Below, in pieces: positions 1 through 12,505 of a stretch of DNA of 64,000 bases. Made by a program: the position numbers and the translations under genes. How positions within the stretch are numbered: the first letter of the stretch is position 1; each line of letters opens with the position of its first letter. Below the pieces are notes generated by a model. That model saw only the letters and a list, made by a program, of their open reading frames with translations, was not told where the DNA came from and did no database searches. Source of the stretch: Gentiana macrophylla (lineage: Eukaryota > Streptophyta > Magnoliopsida > Gentianales > Gentianaceae); assembly GCA_026214975.1 (NCBI GenBank), contig CM047808.1:49913073-49977072 (forward strand), given 5' to 3'.

Positions 1-1089
1 GGTCCTGACCCTGCTGGACATGATAGGACTTGGGCCATGGATGTCAGTACACAGAGGGCAAATTACAATGTTGAAGAACCCGCTGATGATGATACTGGAC
101 ATATGGCTGGAGATGTGGCTGGTACAGTACCAGCACATGTTTTGAATGAATTAAAAGCTGTGAGGGATGATATCACACAGCTAAGAGCTCAATTGAATAG
201 ACAAGAATAGAGGGAGAACCACTGAAACAGTTGTATCCAACCAAATTTCCACTCAATATTCACTTGCGGACTTGACTAATGATGTGAGGGGCATAAAACA
301 AAGCAATACATACAGAGATAATTTTTTGAATGAACAATTTGCCTCCCTACACAAGAAGATTGACAAACTTACTGACACATCCAAGTCTGCTGAAGCTCAA
401 CCTACTGTATTGGATCTTAAAGATACTGAGAGGATCAATCTACGGGAGCAAACACTTGAAGGAAGGATCACAGCAGTTGACACAAGGACAGAAATTATGA
501 AATGTCAACTTGCTAATTTGGTGATCACACAGGAGATTGTTCATGGTCTACTGTCCAGGTTTGTTGATGATGTCAATAAGGGGGAAGAGGGCCTTATAGT
601 AGAAGCAAAGCAAGTTGTAAGGATCTTTCCAAAGAAGAAATGGGAGGATGATACTAATGAGTTCAGGAACCCTGCACCTGGCAGAGTTCAGTTGACTGAT
701 GACCTCCTAAAGGAATATAAGCATCTTTACATTGGAAAGAAAAGACCTTACAACCGCATGGGATATTTTGAGGGTCTGGATTACTTTTTGGGTATGAAGC
801 TATGGGAAACAAGGGTCAAAGCTATGAGAGTTTCTACTAGAGGTGGAAGAGGAGGCAGAGGTGGAAGAGGTAGAGTGGGAACTGTGCAATCAGCAAGGTG
901 TTCATTTGATGAATTCAAACAATTCTACATGGGACAAGGCTTCAGTGTTCATAACATAAGACTTACTCTACTAGAAGCCTGGAAGTGGTGGAAAGATTTG
1001 AATCATTAGGTTGACTTTTCTCCAATCAAAAATCAGTGGATGCAAGATTTTGTAAGAGAGATCAAGGAATTTTATGAGAATAAGGAGTA
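1..1089 (+). pseudogene. Third ORF of a SIRE-like Copia element, broken
   Basis: This is the tail of an extra ORF lying between pol and the 3' LTR. An open frame enters from the window edge and stops at 208-210. The same protein continues one base out of frame from about 212 to a stop at 1007-1009, and reads on to a second stop at 1087-1089, so it carries a frameshift and a nonsense codon. The first part is helical and coiled-coil-like. Near residue 190 of the second part is a Gly/Arg-rich run (RGGRGGRGGRGR), then a Trp-rich C-terminus (AWKWWKD). The C-terminus resembles the end of the extra ORF in the SIRE-like element at 21.7-24.2 kb (LWRKWKQ), which supports the family call. The function of this ORF is unknown. 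It is not expected to make a full protein. Confidence 0.65.
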
Positions 1090-1238
1090 GGACAAAGATA
1101 AAAACTAGATCAGCATGCTTACACAGTTTATTCTAGTTTGTAATAATGTTTGAACAAATATGAATATAATGTGAAATGAATGAATTTGTTCTGTGTTTGT
1201 TTTTATCTTTTTGCTTTGCTGTAAGGAGGGTATTGACA

Positions 1239-1260
1239 TCATCACTAAAATGGGGGAAAT
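1239..1260 (+). other. Polypurine tract of the SIRE-like element
   Basis: The purine run AAAATGGGGGAAAT lies directly before the LTR start. The minus-strand element at 19694-29702 has the closely similar AAAAGGGGGAAAT before its own 3' LTR. This is the expected primer site for plus-strand DNA synthesis. Confidence 0.75.
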
Positions 1261-3016
1261 CGTTGGAATTATTTTTATGTTTTAGTGATGAGTGCCAGAC
1301 TAGATGTTATAGAGGAATGGCAAAAAAATGTCTACATCAAATGTATAGGTTTATTAGAGTTTGATCATTGTATAGGTTTGATCAAATAAGCATTGTAATT
1401 AGGTCGGTGACTTTATCGTTGAGACTGCCTAGGTCGATAAGGCAACTAGGTCAGAGACGATTAGGGACCTCGCCAAGACTCGAAGGATGAGGGTTCAAAC
1501 TCAGTTATTGAAGGCTAATGGATCAAACTTAGTAATTAAAGTCAATGATATGAAATCAGAATTTAGGGAAGTCTATGATGACCAAAATTGATTACATATA
1601 CCTTGTGTACAAGGTCTAAGTTCCACATGTTAAGTGGTGATTGAAACTTAGTTATGATTAAAATGGTGTACTCTAACTTCACAGTAAAAAGTTAGATGAA
1701 AAGAAGTCAGCTGAAGTGTTTTGTAAACACAGCAGCCTTAAGACAGCTGACTGATATGTACATCAACAGACCAATTTACACAGGTATCTGGTGAGTATGA
1801 ATCTCGATTTATTCAAAGGTTATATTGGATGATTACAAGGATAAGGATGGATCACAAGCCTTGATATTGTCAACAAATCAATGGCTAAGCTTAAAAGAAC
1901 GCTGGGAAGATTTAGAGGATTAACCAATGGACACAAGTCAAAGGGTAGACAGACTGGAAACTGTCAAAAAGCAGACTGACAGTGTCAGTACTATGTACAG
2001 GGACATAATGCAAGTCAGAATGGGGACATATCTGAAATGGCTAAGTTTGAACTTTCAAACATAAGTCACAGGATTCTCAACTATAAATAGAAGACTCTTG
2101 ATTCAGATTCAAGTGATGAAAAAAATATAATCTATCTTGAGCTATCAAATTCTTATCAAGAAATCACCCTGCTGACATCACTGAGCTTAAAACTACTGAT
2201 CCAGAATACTCTTCAAGTGTAACCTGCTATCAAGTTACATCAAGATTACACACTTGAAGACGTCCAAGTCAACGATCATTTCATCCTCGATCAAGTCCGA
2301 TATTTGAATCATTTACTTGATTCAATCTTTCTTTTACAAGAAACCTGCTAAAGACAGTGAAGCACTTAGGTGTCAAGAACTGTTGTTTGTTGTGGAGATG
2401 GTGAAGAGGCAATCTTACCCTTCAAGGACCAGTGGAATACTTTGAAACAACAATCCTACATGTTTCATACATTGAGTTTTTGAAGCCATAGCTATTGGTG
2501 AAGGACAGACAACTTAGGGTTTTTTGTAACTGGAACCTTAAAGATCTCTAGTGAATTTCCTCCAACATCATAGGAGAAGAGTGGACGTACAGGATTACAC
2601 CACCTGGAACCACTATAAAAATTTCCGACTTATTTTCTGCATTTATTTCCTGAATTTAAGTATACTGATCATATCAACATACTCAAACTAGCAACTGAAT
2701 CAAACACTCACACTATTGAGTATCTAATAGTTGGTATCATCTTTTTAACAACAAGTAATATGGCTATAAACATATATATTTCGCTGCAACAAATTTAGTA
2801 AGTTCAATAGTCACAGACTCATCGAGTAATCGCAGACTCTCGAAGTGTCCGCCAGACATCGAAGCCGTCGTGAGACTCATCGAAATTTGTCGGCAGACCA
2901 TCGAGCAATCAAAGCAGTGTCGACCTTGCTAAGTTTGTTAACTCCAAAAGTTTTAATTGTTAAGTTTATTCACCCCCCCTTCAAACCTTAACCAAAGCCT
3001 TTTCAAGGGACCAACA
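1261..3016 (+). repeat. 3' LTR of the SIRE-like Copia element
   Basis: This LTR of about 1.76 kb begins CGTTGG (probably a mutated TGTTGG) right after the polypurine tract. It ends with AAGGGACCAACA. The same ending, including the C-rich run before it and the GCCTTTTCAAGGGACCAACA block, is present in reverse complement at 19694, the 3' end of the LTR of the nested SIRE-like element. The partner LTR lies outside the window. Confidence 0.75.
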
Positions 3017-4016
3017 ATTACTTTCCATAAGCAACGCATTAAACAATATTCAATCCATGAACCGGTGTGTGTGTTAAATAACTCTCAAGCATCAGTTATG
3101 CAAACATAATCACATTATATCAACTTAAGGCTAGCTAGTGAACCCCGAGATTTCTTGTCCCTTTACGCCATTGATATTATTAATTGATATTCTTTTATAG
3201 CATAGGTCAAGTTAACTGGGCAAGGCGGACCGTGTACTACTCAAGGCTCGTGTTTATCAGTCTATTAATTGTGTGAGGGTCATGCATCTTATGCTCCAAG
3301 TTGGCTTCCCTCTGTCAAAAGAGAGAGAAACAGCATATATAAATGATAATCATGTTTTCTTTCTTTTTTCTCTTATATTGGCAAGTGAACAATCAAAAAC
3401 CTATATATCCTCACGGTCCACTCTTTGATAAACTACCGAATCTGTTTTTCATTAGCCCTTATAAGATCCACAACTTGACCTATATGACCATAGGTAAAAC
3501 AAAACTCAGAAAAAGGCCGGTTCACGAACAAAATATGTGGTTAATACACAACTAATTCAAATGTTGGCATGACTTACGTTTATCCGTTATGAAACAAAGA
3601 TGTAATTAATTAGGTCCAAAATATCAAAGACTCATTCCTTTTACAATCTTGTCGAACACGAATCAAAAATAAAATGGTGAAAAATGCGTCAAAGCAATTG
3701 AGACAAGTGATTATTTAGCGAAATGCAATGCCAAAAGCTAAGTGACGTGTCTTCCCCCCACATAATCGAAACATTGTCCCCAATGATAGGAAGATGAAGA
3801 ACAAGAAATGAAATTAGCTTCGTTAAGCTTGGAGTGGTGTAGCATGAATCGTCAAATACGTGTCAAAAGGCTTGTAAAATGGCGGTAGTTAAAGAAAAAT
3901 TTGCCAAAATTGACTACAAAGCGAAACGAGATACTTGGGGTGACACAAAAAATAAAAATGGCGGCAGTAAAAGAGAAAATAACTCTAAAACAAATTAAGC
4001 TGACAAAAACATTATA
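3017..4016. other. Spacer with no recognised gene
   Basis: About 1 kb of AT-rich sequence between the SIRE-like LTR and the Gypsy remnants. Short open frames here have no recognisable motif. I see no LTR, TIR or RNA gene. The outer LTR of the minus-strand Gypsy element would be expected in or beyond this interval but could not be identified. Confidence 0.5.
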
Positions 4017-4604
4017 TTAATAATTAAACCATACATTGCATAATAGTTCAGATAATAAAAGGAAAAGAAAAATAAGAACAGAAATGCAAAAACAAAAACA
4101 AAATGAAAAACTGATCATCGAAATCTGAGATATAATAATCCTCCTCCGGATCAGCCTGACGCTCAAAACAGGAGGTGCAGAAGTTGAGGTGACAGAAGTC
4201 AAAGAAGACGCTGCGTGATGAGAGGCATATGTAGGTGGAGAGTTGTATGGAGGAATGCCTAAATGCTCCATCATGTAATCTATTTTGCGGTGTAAGGCCG
4301 CAAGTTCTCTGGCAGTGTCCTCATTAATCTCACTCTAAGTTCCAGGTCCCTTATGCACTGGAGTGCTCTCACGTCTGACTACTTGTGGAATGCGTCGGTT
4401 CGTACAAGTAACCAAAACCGAACTCAAAATAGGCCTAGGTTCCTCCTAAGCATCACCAGCCAACATCGGGACACCGTACTCTATCGCAAACTTGTCTATC
4501 ATATGGCCATATGGAAATAGCTTACGCTCAGTATCCTTTGCAATATAGCAAAGTTGTTCATCATTAAACTGGCATTCAATCGCGACTCCTTCTCTAGATA
4601 GAAC
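4017..4604 (-). pseudogene. C-terminal part of plant-transposon-protein ORF (Gypsy)
   Basis: Read on the minus strand, this continues the ORF that begins at 10438 after the inserted element 4605-9817 is skipped. Visible segments are a region with KLFPYGHMIDKFAI, a variable linker, and ELAALHRKIDYMMEHLG followed by a Pro/Ser/Thr-rich tail. Two in-frame stops lie in the linker. The piece has no enzyme motif. It matches the C-terminal side of the 'putative plant transposon protein' type found in Athila-like Gypsy elements, a family assignment from memory of its general pattern. It is dead because of the insertion and the stops. Confidence 0.55.
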
Positions 4605-6338
4605 TGATGACGGTCGAATTGGAATAATTATTTACCATCAATCTACCCTGGATTTGTGTTCTCAATGGAGATAATATGTATGAAATCATGAGTTAATTAG
4701 CTAAATGTGATTAAGCCACGTCCGGGGTGACTAAATTGGTATTATGCGTATTAACCGTGCATTTTATGCGTTATTTGCTAGAAATAGAAGCTATTATATG
4801 TGCTATGATTTTATTGACAGATGGACGAGTGTTCAAAGCATCATTTGGGCTGAATATGAGAGTTAATCAATAAATAACTGAACCGTGCTGATGGTTGAAG
4901 TGTTTTGAGCGGAGATTGGACCCGAGAATCTGATTGGTGATCTTCCAATGCAGTTTCCGAATCCTTAAATGACTAATTGGGCTTTGACTTCTACATGAAT
5001 GTTATAGGATTAAAACAAGGATTCCAAAACACTTTGAAGCAATTAAATCGGAATTGCGTAGGTCAAGTTATGGTCCAAATACCAAAGCTGGGCCTAGGGT
5101 ATTCCAGAATAAGTCGGCAGCATGAAAAAGACAAAAATACCCCCGGTAAACCAGGAGTTACTCTCAATTTACCGAGGCCCAGAATCTTCCAGAAACGTAT
5201 TTTCTTGTCCTCCAAGTATTGGGTTTACCCCTAAGTCGGTTTATACACCTACATAAGGCCATTAGAGCTGCGAAAATGTATTCATCATCCATTCATAATC
5301 TTTTCTTTTATTCATTCCAAGATCAACTAGATACAATGTAGTCTTTTGGGAATAAAGTCTTCTTTCCTTTTCTTCTTTTTCTTCTTGAAAATAAGTCATG
5401 AGTCTTTCATTATTGAATTGTGATTGGTTTACAATCTTCATGGATCCTCTTGAATCGCTGAAGGGAGAGAGAATAGAAGAGTAGATCCTTTCTTCGTTAT
5501 GGGTAAGATCTAATCCAATGTTTTATTTCTTTATTAGATACATGATTGTTCTTGTGCTAGATCTAGATTTTGCTTGCATCTAATCATCTATGAATTAATT
5601 AAACGAACCTTAATCATCATTCGGTTCATTCATATTCTACACAGAATTATGGGTTGTGTTCTTCAAATCTACGATGGTCTTTAACGCTAGATCTGAATAC
5701 CTAGTAAATCTTAATTTTGTGTTTCGGCGTCAACTATGTTGATCGACAGGTTTAATTAATGGTAGGTTAGATCTGACCAATCTACTTATTGTAATCGTAA
5801 AACTAGCATGAAATACGAATACTGAAGTGTTAGTTTTGACATAGTCTTGATGGACCCTAGGAACGTGCTGATTAATATCGACAGCTGTCTAGACATGTTA
5901 GCGGTATGAGTTAGCGCTTGATATCGTCAGTTCTAGTTCTTTATGCATATGGGCTATTACGGACCAAGTACGGAGGGTAGCTTGCGTAGAGATTGTCTAC
6001 TACCATTGTCGGAGTAGATAAGGTTAGGAGTTGCACCCGTAGGTAAATTACGCACACGAGTCGAATACGGATTAAGGGAAGATTAGTTAGGAATACTGTG
6101 ATTAGTGGTCTTTTGATACATGATTGATGATTGGTTTGTTTGAATCTCCTTTATTTACTTGTCCTTTATGTTGGTCAATGACAACCACTATCCAGTTGAC
6201 CTACGAATTGTGGTTGTGTTTAGCATTATTAAATAATAGTCCCTGTGGGATCGACTTTGACTCACCCTTACTATACTATGATTGACCTAGTACTCTTGCT
6301 AGTACGTCGTGTGTATTAGTGAATTGCACACACGATCA
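4605..6338 (+). repeat. 5' LTR of the LARD-like element
   Basis: A 1734-bp LTR beginning TGATGACGG and ending CACACGATCA. It contains the candidate core promoter segment TATACACCTACATAAGGCC near 5232-5250, which is conserved in the other LTR. The next base starts the primer binding site. Confidence 0.88.
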
Positions 6339-6363
6339 AGTTTTTGGCGCCGTTGCTGGGGAC
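6339..6363 (+). other. Primer binding site
   Basis: The sequence TTTTTGGCGCCGTTGCTGGG begins one or two bases after the LTR. This is the TGGCGCCGTTGC type well known in plant Athila and Tat Gypsy elements and ascribed to tRNA-Asp. It ties this coding-free element to the Gypsy superfamily. Confidence 0.85.
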
Positions 6364-8067
6364 TATTTATTTAATTGTTAGGCATAGCCATTAATTTATA
6401 GTTAACCTTTTTTGTTAATTTCTTTTCTTTTCGATAATTGAATAAAATTGTGAAGGTTTTTTGACATCGCCATGTTCCTGAGGTTGTTGAGCAATGGATG
6501 TGCGGGAGTTTTTTTTACTTCGCATGATTTTCGGTTATTATTTTGAGACTTGAGTCTTTTTATTTGGAGTCTTGTATTAGTTTTGTTGTGTTTAAGTAAT
6601 AGAGTATTATGTACTGGCTTAATTTGTTTATTGCACTTCTTCTTAGTTGTGCTATTTACTGCCATATGACATAATTATTTTCTTAATTATTCGGGTCTCG
6701 CAGTACTAATGGCCCTTGTGCAAGAATTGTTTGTATTAGCTTACCTAGTGTAGATTAGTCCTTTGGAGAAGACAACTTTGGTTCCAGTTCAGTGATATGA
6801 TTTGCTTCAGACAGTTAGCCGAGTTCTTCCATTTTCCAATGCTAAGTGTTCTTCTTCTTCCTACTTTTTTTTGCTTTACTTTTCATATTGGGGACAATGT
6901 TGAGTTTTAATATAGGGGGGGGGGGGGAGGTTAGCATAACACTTAGTTTGAAAAAATTGAGACACATATAAACTTACTTTTGTGAATTTTGATTTTTTGA
7001 ATTGAATGAAATAAAAACTTTAAATCGTTGAAATTGTTTAATTGCATACTTAATTCATTTATAATGAATATGGGTTTGTCAACTATTTGAAGTAATGGTT
7101 TCTTAATCATCTATCTTGTTGTGGAATCGACCTTTTAAAGCACGTATAACTCACTTCTTCAGTATGAAGTATAGATGACGCATTATTCAATTTAGTATGG
7201 AAGAATGAGCATGTGTTATATTGCATGAAATAGTACTTATGAATTATTATTTTACTATTGCATTCAATTTTGGAGCACGCAATCTGAGTGAGAATTATTT
7301 AGATGAGATGAAGAGCTATCCTAGACCAGGAATCGATATTTGTCGGTGGATATACTTTAACTCATTGTTGTAGGATGATGGTAGCAATCATGATTCGACA
7401 AAAGGTAAAACAGGATACAACGGGCTTGCGAATGAGAGAGTAAAAAAAGTGAGAAATCTGCGAAGCAAAGCTGATGGAGCGTAAAACGCACGTCTATTAC
7501 ACTAAAAAAAGAGAAAAAAAGAAAAAATATATAATAAAGACAATGAGGGAAGCGAACTCGTAGAAAAAAGGGAATGACCCTTGAATAAAAAAGAAACAAA
7601 CGAGGACCTTAGAGTGATACTCGGTCCCCGAGTCCGTCCGGCCCAAGTAAGGCTTCATGTTGTTTGCCTGAGTCTGAAGGCAAGATGAGCGAGTGTGCAC
7701 ATTGGTAAGTAATGATTGTGGGGTCTCTATAGCTTCAATCTTTTCTTCAATGCACTATCATAAAAGATTTATCACACGACACATTGATGCATTGGTAGGT
7801 GATGATTAATGGGGAACTTATGGAATGATGCATGATATATGTTTTGCTGGACATCTTTTTTGATATAATGTGATTCTGTCTGCGTTAATGTTGATTGAGA
7901 GTTATTCACACACACGTCGGTTGTACTACGAGATAGTGCTTAATGGATTACTGATGGATATGTGTTGACCATCATCTTATTTAGATTTCTTGAATGAGAC
8001 TGTTCTTAATTAGTTTCTAATTGTTAGGCTGTTTGTTTTATTTTGTTTTTGCTCGGGACGATCAAAA
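6364..8067. other. Coding-free interior of the LARD-like element
   Basis: No ORF here has a recognisable motif. At about 6890-6930 the phrase TTGGGGACAATGTTGAG is followed by a run of eleven or so G. A GGGGACAATG phrase plus G-run is common in the 3' untranslated part of Athila-like elements, so the interior may be a leftover of such an element's 3' end. Confidence 0.55.
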
Positions 8068-8084
8068 GCTAAGTGGGAGATAGT
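8068..8084 (+). other. Polypurine tract of the LARD-like element
   Basis: AGCTAAGTGGGAGATAGT lies immediately before the second LTR (TGATGACGG at 8085). The position and purine bias are as expected for the plus-strand primer. Confidence 0.75.
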
Positions 8085-9817
8085 TGATGACGGTCAAATT
8101 GGTATCATTATTTACCATCAATCTACCCTGGATTTGTGTTCCCAATTGGGATAATATGTATGAAATCATGAGTTAATTAGCAAAATGTGATTAAGCCACG
8201 TCCGGGGTGACTAAATTGGTATTATGCGTATTAACCGTGTATTTTATGCGTTATTTGCTAGAAATTGAAGCTAGTATGTTTGCTATGGTTTTATTGACAG
8301 ATGGACGAGTGTTCCAAGCATCATTTGGGCTGAATATGAGCGTAAATCAATAGATAACTGAACCGTGCTGAAGGTTGAAGTGTTTCGAGCGGAGATTGGA
8401 CCCGAGAATCTGATTGATGATCTTGCAACGCTGTTTACGGATCTTTACAGGATGAACTGGGCTTGGACTTACACATGAAAGTTGTAGGTATTGAAACAAG
8501 GATTTCAACACATACTGAATCACTTACATCAGAGTTACGTAGCCCAAGTTATGGTCTAAATACCAAAGATAGGCCTAGGGTATTCAGAATAAGTCGGCAG
8601 CAGAAAAAAGACAAAAATACCCCCGGTAATCCGGGAGTTCCCCTCAATTTACCGAGGCCCAGAATCTTCTAGAAATGCGTTTTATTGTCCTCCAAGTATT
8701 GGGTTTACCCCTAAGTCGGTTTATACACCTATATAAGGCCATTAGAGCTGCGAAATTGTATTCATCATCCATTCATAATCTTTTCTTTTATTCATTTCAA
8801 GATCAACTAGATACAATGTAGCCTTTTGGGAATAAAGTCTTCTTTTCTTTTCTGCTTTTCTTCTTGCAAATAAGTCATGAGTCTTTCCTTATTGAATTGT
8901 GCTTGGTTTACGATCTTCAAGGATGGTCTTGAATCGCCGGAGGGAGAGAGAATATAAGAGTAGATATGTTCTTCCTTATGGGTAAGATCTATTCCAATGT
9001 TTTATTTCTTTATTAGATTCATGATTGTTCTTGTGCTAGATCTAGATTTTGTTTGCATTTAATAATCTATGAATTAATTAAACGAACGTTAATCTTCATT
9101 CGATTCGTTCATATTATACGCAGAATTATGGGTTGCGTTCTTCAAATCTGCGATGGTCTTTATCGCTAGATCTGAATACCTAGTAAATCCTAATTTTGTG
9201 GTTTGGTGTCAGCTAAATTGATCGACAGGTTTAATTTACAGTAGGTTAGATCTGGCCAATTTGCTTATTGTAATCGTAAAACTAGCATGAAATACGAATA
9301 GTGAAGTGTTAGTTTGGACATAGTCTTGATGGACCCTAGGAACGTGCTGATCAATGTCGACAGCTGTCTAGGCGGGTTAGCGGTATGAGTTAGCGCTCGA
9401 TATATGGAATTCTAGTTCTTTATGCATATAGGCTATTATGGACCAAGTAAGGAGGGTAGCTTCCGTATAGATTGTCCACTACTATTGTCCGAGTAGATAG
9501 GGTTAGGAGTTGCACCCGTAGCTAAATTACGCACACGAGTCGAATACGGATTAAGAGGAGATTGGCTAGGAATAGTGTTGTTAGTGGCCTTTCGAAACAA
9601 GATTGATGATTGGTTTATTTGCATCTCTTTTACTTACTTGTCCTTTATGTTGGTCAATGACCACCCCTATCCGGTTGACCTATGAATTGTGGTTGTGTTT
9701 AGCATTATTAAATAATAGTCTCTTTTGGATCGACCTTGACTCGCCCTTACTATACTACGATTGACCTAGTACTCTTGCTATTATGTCGTGTGTAATATTG
9801 AATTGCACTCGTGATCA
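8085..9817 (+). repeat. 3' LTR of the LARD-like element
   Basis: A 1733-bp copy of the 4605-6338 LTR, collinear throughout, with scattered substitutions. It ends CTCGTGATCA directly before the right target duplication AGAAC. Confidence 0.88.
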
Positions 9818-9822
9818 AGAAC

Positions 9823-10438
9823 ATCAACTCAGCTCTCTTTGGTGTAATGGACGCATGGTGCTTTTTCGGTAGCAGGTGTGTACAGACGAAGTGGTGGACC
9901 ATCTTCCAGTCCCAAGGCAGATTGTTCTCCAGAAAAATGGTGGCGACTCCCATGGAATTTCTCTGCCAAACCATCCTTAAATAGTCAGCGATCATCTCCA
10001 TCCAGTCTATATCATAGATGTCCGAAGCTGAAGTGTACTTATCTGTCCCGATAGGTGCATGGCGAACACCCAGTAGGTGTTGATTCACTCAATGGTGAAG
10101 TCAACCTTGACTCCACACATCATGGCAAATGTATCATCCTTATTAAGTGCCACGTGCGCATAAAACTCCCATACCACTGTGGCATTGAACCTAGCAGGAG
10201 CGTTGGCCATGTCCAATATATTGTGGTGCTTGAAAATCTATGGTAAAAGTGTACCACAGCCATCCCAATTGACTCCCCTCTCTCAGGAAACATGTCTCGC
10301 GTTCCAATGCCCACGGAATGACTCATAAATCTGCAATGACGCGAATTGTGCAACGTCATCAATTAAGGGGTTGGCATCACCTTGAACCTCCTGTTGACTA
10401 GTAGGATGACTACTGGTACGGATAAGTTTGGGGGCCAT
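9823..10438 (-). pseudogene. N-terminal part of plant-transposon-protein ORF (Gypsy)
   Basis: The minus-strand ATG is at 10436-10438 (MAPKLIRTSS...). The frame runs with two stops or frameshifts through DWDGYGTLLP-like and VVWEFYAHVAL segments to WKMVHHFVCTHLLP and PKRAELMF, where the LARD-like element is inserted. The pattern of an N-terminal Trp/Tyr region, then EFYA, then a W..FV..HLLP block, is that of the 'putative plant transposon protein' domain carried by Athila-like elements. No catalytic role is known. It lies about 430 bp downstream of a minus-strand TATTTAAA box and downstream of the protease ORF, an unusual order. It is broken and not functional. Confidence 0.6.
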
Positions 10439-11540
10439 GGAAACTGATGAACAGAGACTGCTGATAAATTTTTCTGGGCTAAGAAGGAGGCTCCATTTAC
10501 CGGCAGTGGGGTGTGGTGAATCGAGCCTATTTTTTATTGATTTTCTGGGAACTGGATGTGGCTGGTGCTAGTCTGAGTAAGGCTTTGATATATCGGCATC
10601 CTGGTGCACTGAATCGGAGTTTGAAATTCAGAATTAAATTTGGAACTTTGTTACACATGATTATTAAGATGAAGAACAACAACAACGCGTGCAGGTGCAT
10701 CAAGACGGAGCAGCCGTAGCGGTTAAAATGCTGTTTTTGGTGTAGGTGGGAAGGTGATTTGGGGGTTTTTGTGTGGTGGTGATATGGTTGTGAGGGCCGA
10801 AATATGAAGGAGAAGAAGATGTAGGCTTTGTGAGTTGAAAGTGAAGAATAATAGTGAAAATGGGGTGTTTAAATAGGATGAGGGATGTGTAGGTGGAGAT
10901 GGAAAGGATAAGTGTGGGAGTGGGAAAAAGAGTAATGGTAGGAGTGGATTGAGGTGAGGTGAGGGGATTGAGGTGAGATGGTAATAATGGTGGTGTATGG
11001 AATAGAGAAAAAAGTGGGAAAGAGGGAAAATGGGTGGCAGATTCAATGCTACAGATGCATGTTCCAGCGCGTGCTCACCATGTGCTATCGAAAGCGTCCA
11101 GGTTCAATTTTGACCCTAAAATTAGGGTTTACCCTACTCGATATACCGGCGTATAGCCACGGTAAATCGAGTGTTCCTTTTTCTAGATTTTTTCAAAATC
11201 CAATCCACTGTTTCCTTCACTGGTTCTCACTTCATATTTATTCCTTTTTGACTCCTTGATGACCAATATCTTACTCTTTTCTAGTTCTTTTCCTGAATCG
11301 CCTAACCTACTTCCTAGATCAACCAACGAGTAAAAAAATCTTCCCACCATCCATTAGTTTATAGCCTTTGGATGTGGTATGATAAAAAAAGCTTGTTGCA
11401 TCTCCAGCTACTTTTATAGACTCGGCTACCTAAAAGGGTAAGAAGTAGTTATGAGTTTAGAGTCGTCAGCTCAACTTTCATTTTGACATCTCCCTAGTCA
11501 GATCCTTAGACTTTCATCCACCAAACATGCACGTACTCTA
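10439..11540 (-). promoter_or_regulatory. Internal leader with TATA-like box, unit 1
   Basis: A non-coding stretch between the protease ORF and the plant-transposon-protein ORF. On the minus strand it has TATTTAAA at 10868-10875 within CTATTTAAACACCCC. A long pyrimidine-rich leader follows, with the ATG about 430 bp downstream. The second unit (14495-15540) has the same box at 14907-14914 and an ATG at the same spacing. The conserved box-leader-ATG arrangement suggests an internal promoter for the downstream ORF. This is inference from layout only. Confidence 0.4.
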
Positions 11541-12505
11541 GAGATCTTCACATTAGTGCATCTCCCTTCTCTTTCTACCCATGCCCTTATCGGGCTTTCT
11601 GAGCCGAGGAAGAGGCATTATTCTTTTCCGTCAAGAATTGATCCTTCTCTGATCTCCTTGATAGGACCTTGGGACTTCTGCTTTGCACATCTGTCTTTCC
11701 TTGCCAGTGCACTAGGCTTCCCTCAACTACTTCGAGATTTATCCTTAAAGCCCAAAGAATTCACGGTTTCAACGTTTGAATCCAAGCATTCTCTGCACAG
11801 GGTAAGCATGTCAGACATGACCGCTCCCCTTTTAGCATTGTCATGAATCTTCTCGTCCATCTATCGGAGAAGAACCATCATGAACTCCTGCTCATTGGTC
11901 TCTACCACAGGTCTCTTCTGCCTCTCCCGCACATCTTTTATCTCAACGATTCTCACTTCTCCAGAGCTTGAGCTAATGCGGCACCCTTCAGGTCGATTGG
12001 GTAGTGGCTCATGGATCTTAAAGACTTGAGCATCATTTTTAACCCTAAGAGTGATGTCACTACAGTCGTTATCCGGAATAGCTCGGCTGGTTGATAAAAA
12101 TTGATGTCCCAACAAAACATTCACACTCGGATCATCAGGGATGTCCAAAACTAGAAAGTCAACGGTGAAAGAGAAACTTTCCAACCTTAGGTTACAGTTC
12201 TTCTGCTCTCCAGCGACCATGTCGACCTTACGATTGAAAAAACGCATGCTGCACTTCTGGTCCATCTCAAACTGAAAGTTTATGTTGTTGTAGAGTGAAA
12301 AAAGAAGAATGTTGCAGCTAGAACCGGAGTCACACATCCCTAGTCCTAAAGATATTCCATTTATCGAGATAGGGAGACTAAAGGTGCATGGGTCTCCTAG
12401 TTTTACTATCAAATCTGAGTCCGGGTAGTCGTCGGACAAAGAGAACATATTGTCATGGTCCTTTTCCGGATCAGAGTCAGAAGATGGTACATCCATTCTC
12501 ATCAT
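11541..12505 (-). pseudogene. Gypsy-type aspartic protease region, unit 1
   Basis: A minus-strand ORF starts at 12505 (MMRMDVPSSD...) and is open to 11861. After a stop, coding-like sequence continues to about 11540. Near residues 58-62 is the aspartic protease motif DSGSS in an LG(M)CDSGSSCNILL context, and further on a NVLLG(H)QFL motif typical of retroviral-type proteases. Such a protease would process the element's polyprotein. No gag zinc knuckle precedes it, and no RT or integrase follows it before the leader at 11.5 kb. A second unit at 15540-16028 plus 31574-31767 has the same arrangement, so the missing pol looks like a family trait rather than one deletion. Confidence 0.65.

Larger units (their letters stand above)
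4605..9817 (+). mobile_element. Non-autonomous LTR element (LARD-like), complete
   Basis: A 5.2-kb element with two LTRs (4605-6338 and 8085-9817), both starting TGATGACGGTC and ending GATCA. It is flanked by a perfect 5-bp target duplication, AGAAC (4600-4604 and 9818-9822). A primer binding site follows the first LTR and a purine tract precedes the second. The 1.75-kb interior has no gag, protease, RT or integrase, so movement would need proteins supplied by another element. It interrupts a minus-strand Gypsy ORF. The two LTRs are very similar by eye but carry scattered substitutions and small indels, so the insertion is not brand new. Confidence 0.9.

Noticed and set aside
3343..3555. 70-codon ORF starting with a hydrophobic run
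   Set aside because: No motif, no promoter or termination context, and ordinary AT-rich spacer around it.
10723..11046. A 107-codon minus-strand ORF rich in His, Pro and Leu
   Set aside because: It covers the pyrimidine-rich leader downstream of the TATA-like box. Composition alone explains it, and the frame is not kept in the second unit at 14.9 kb.
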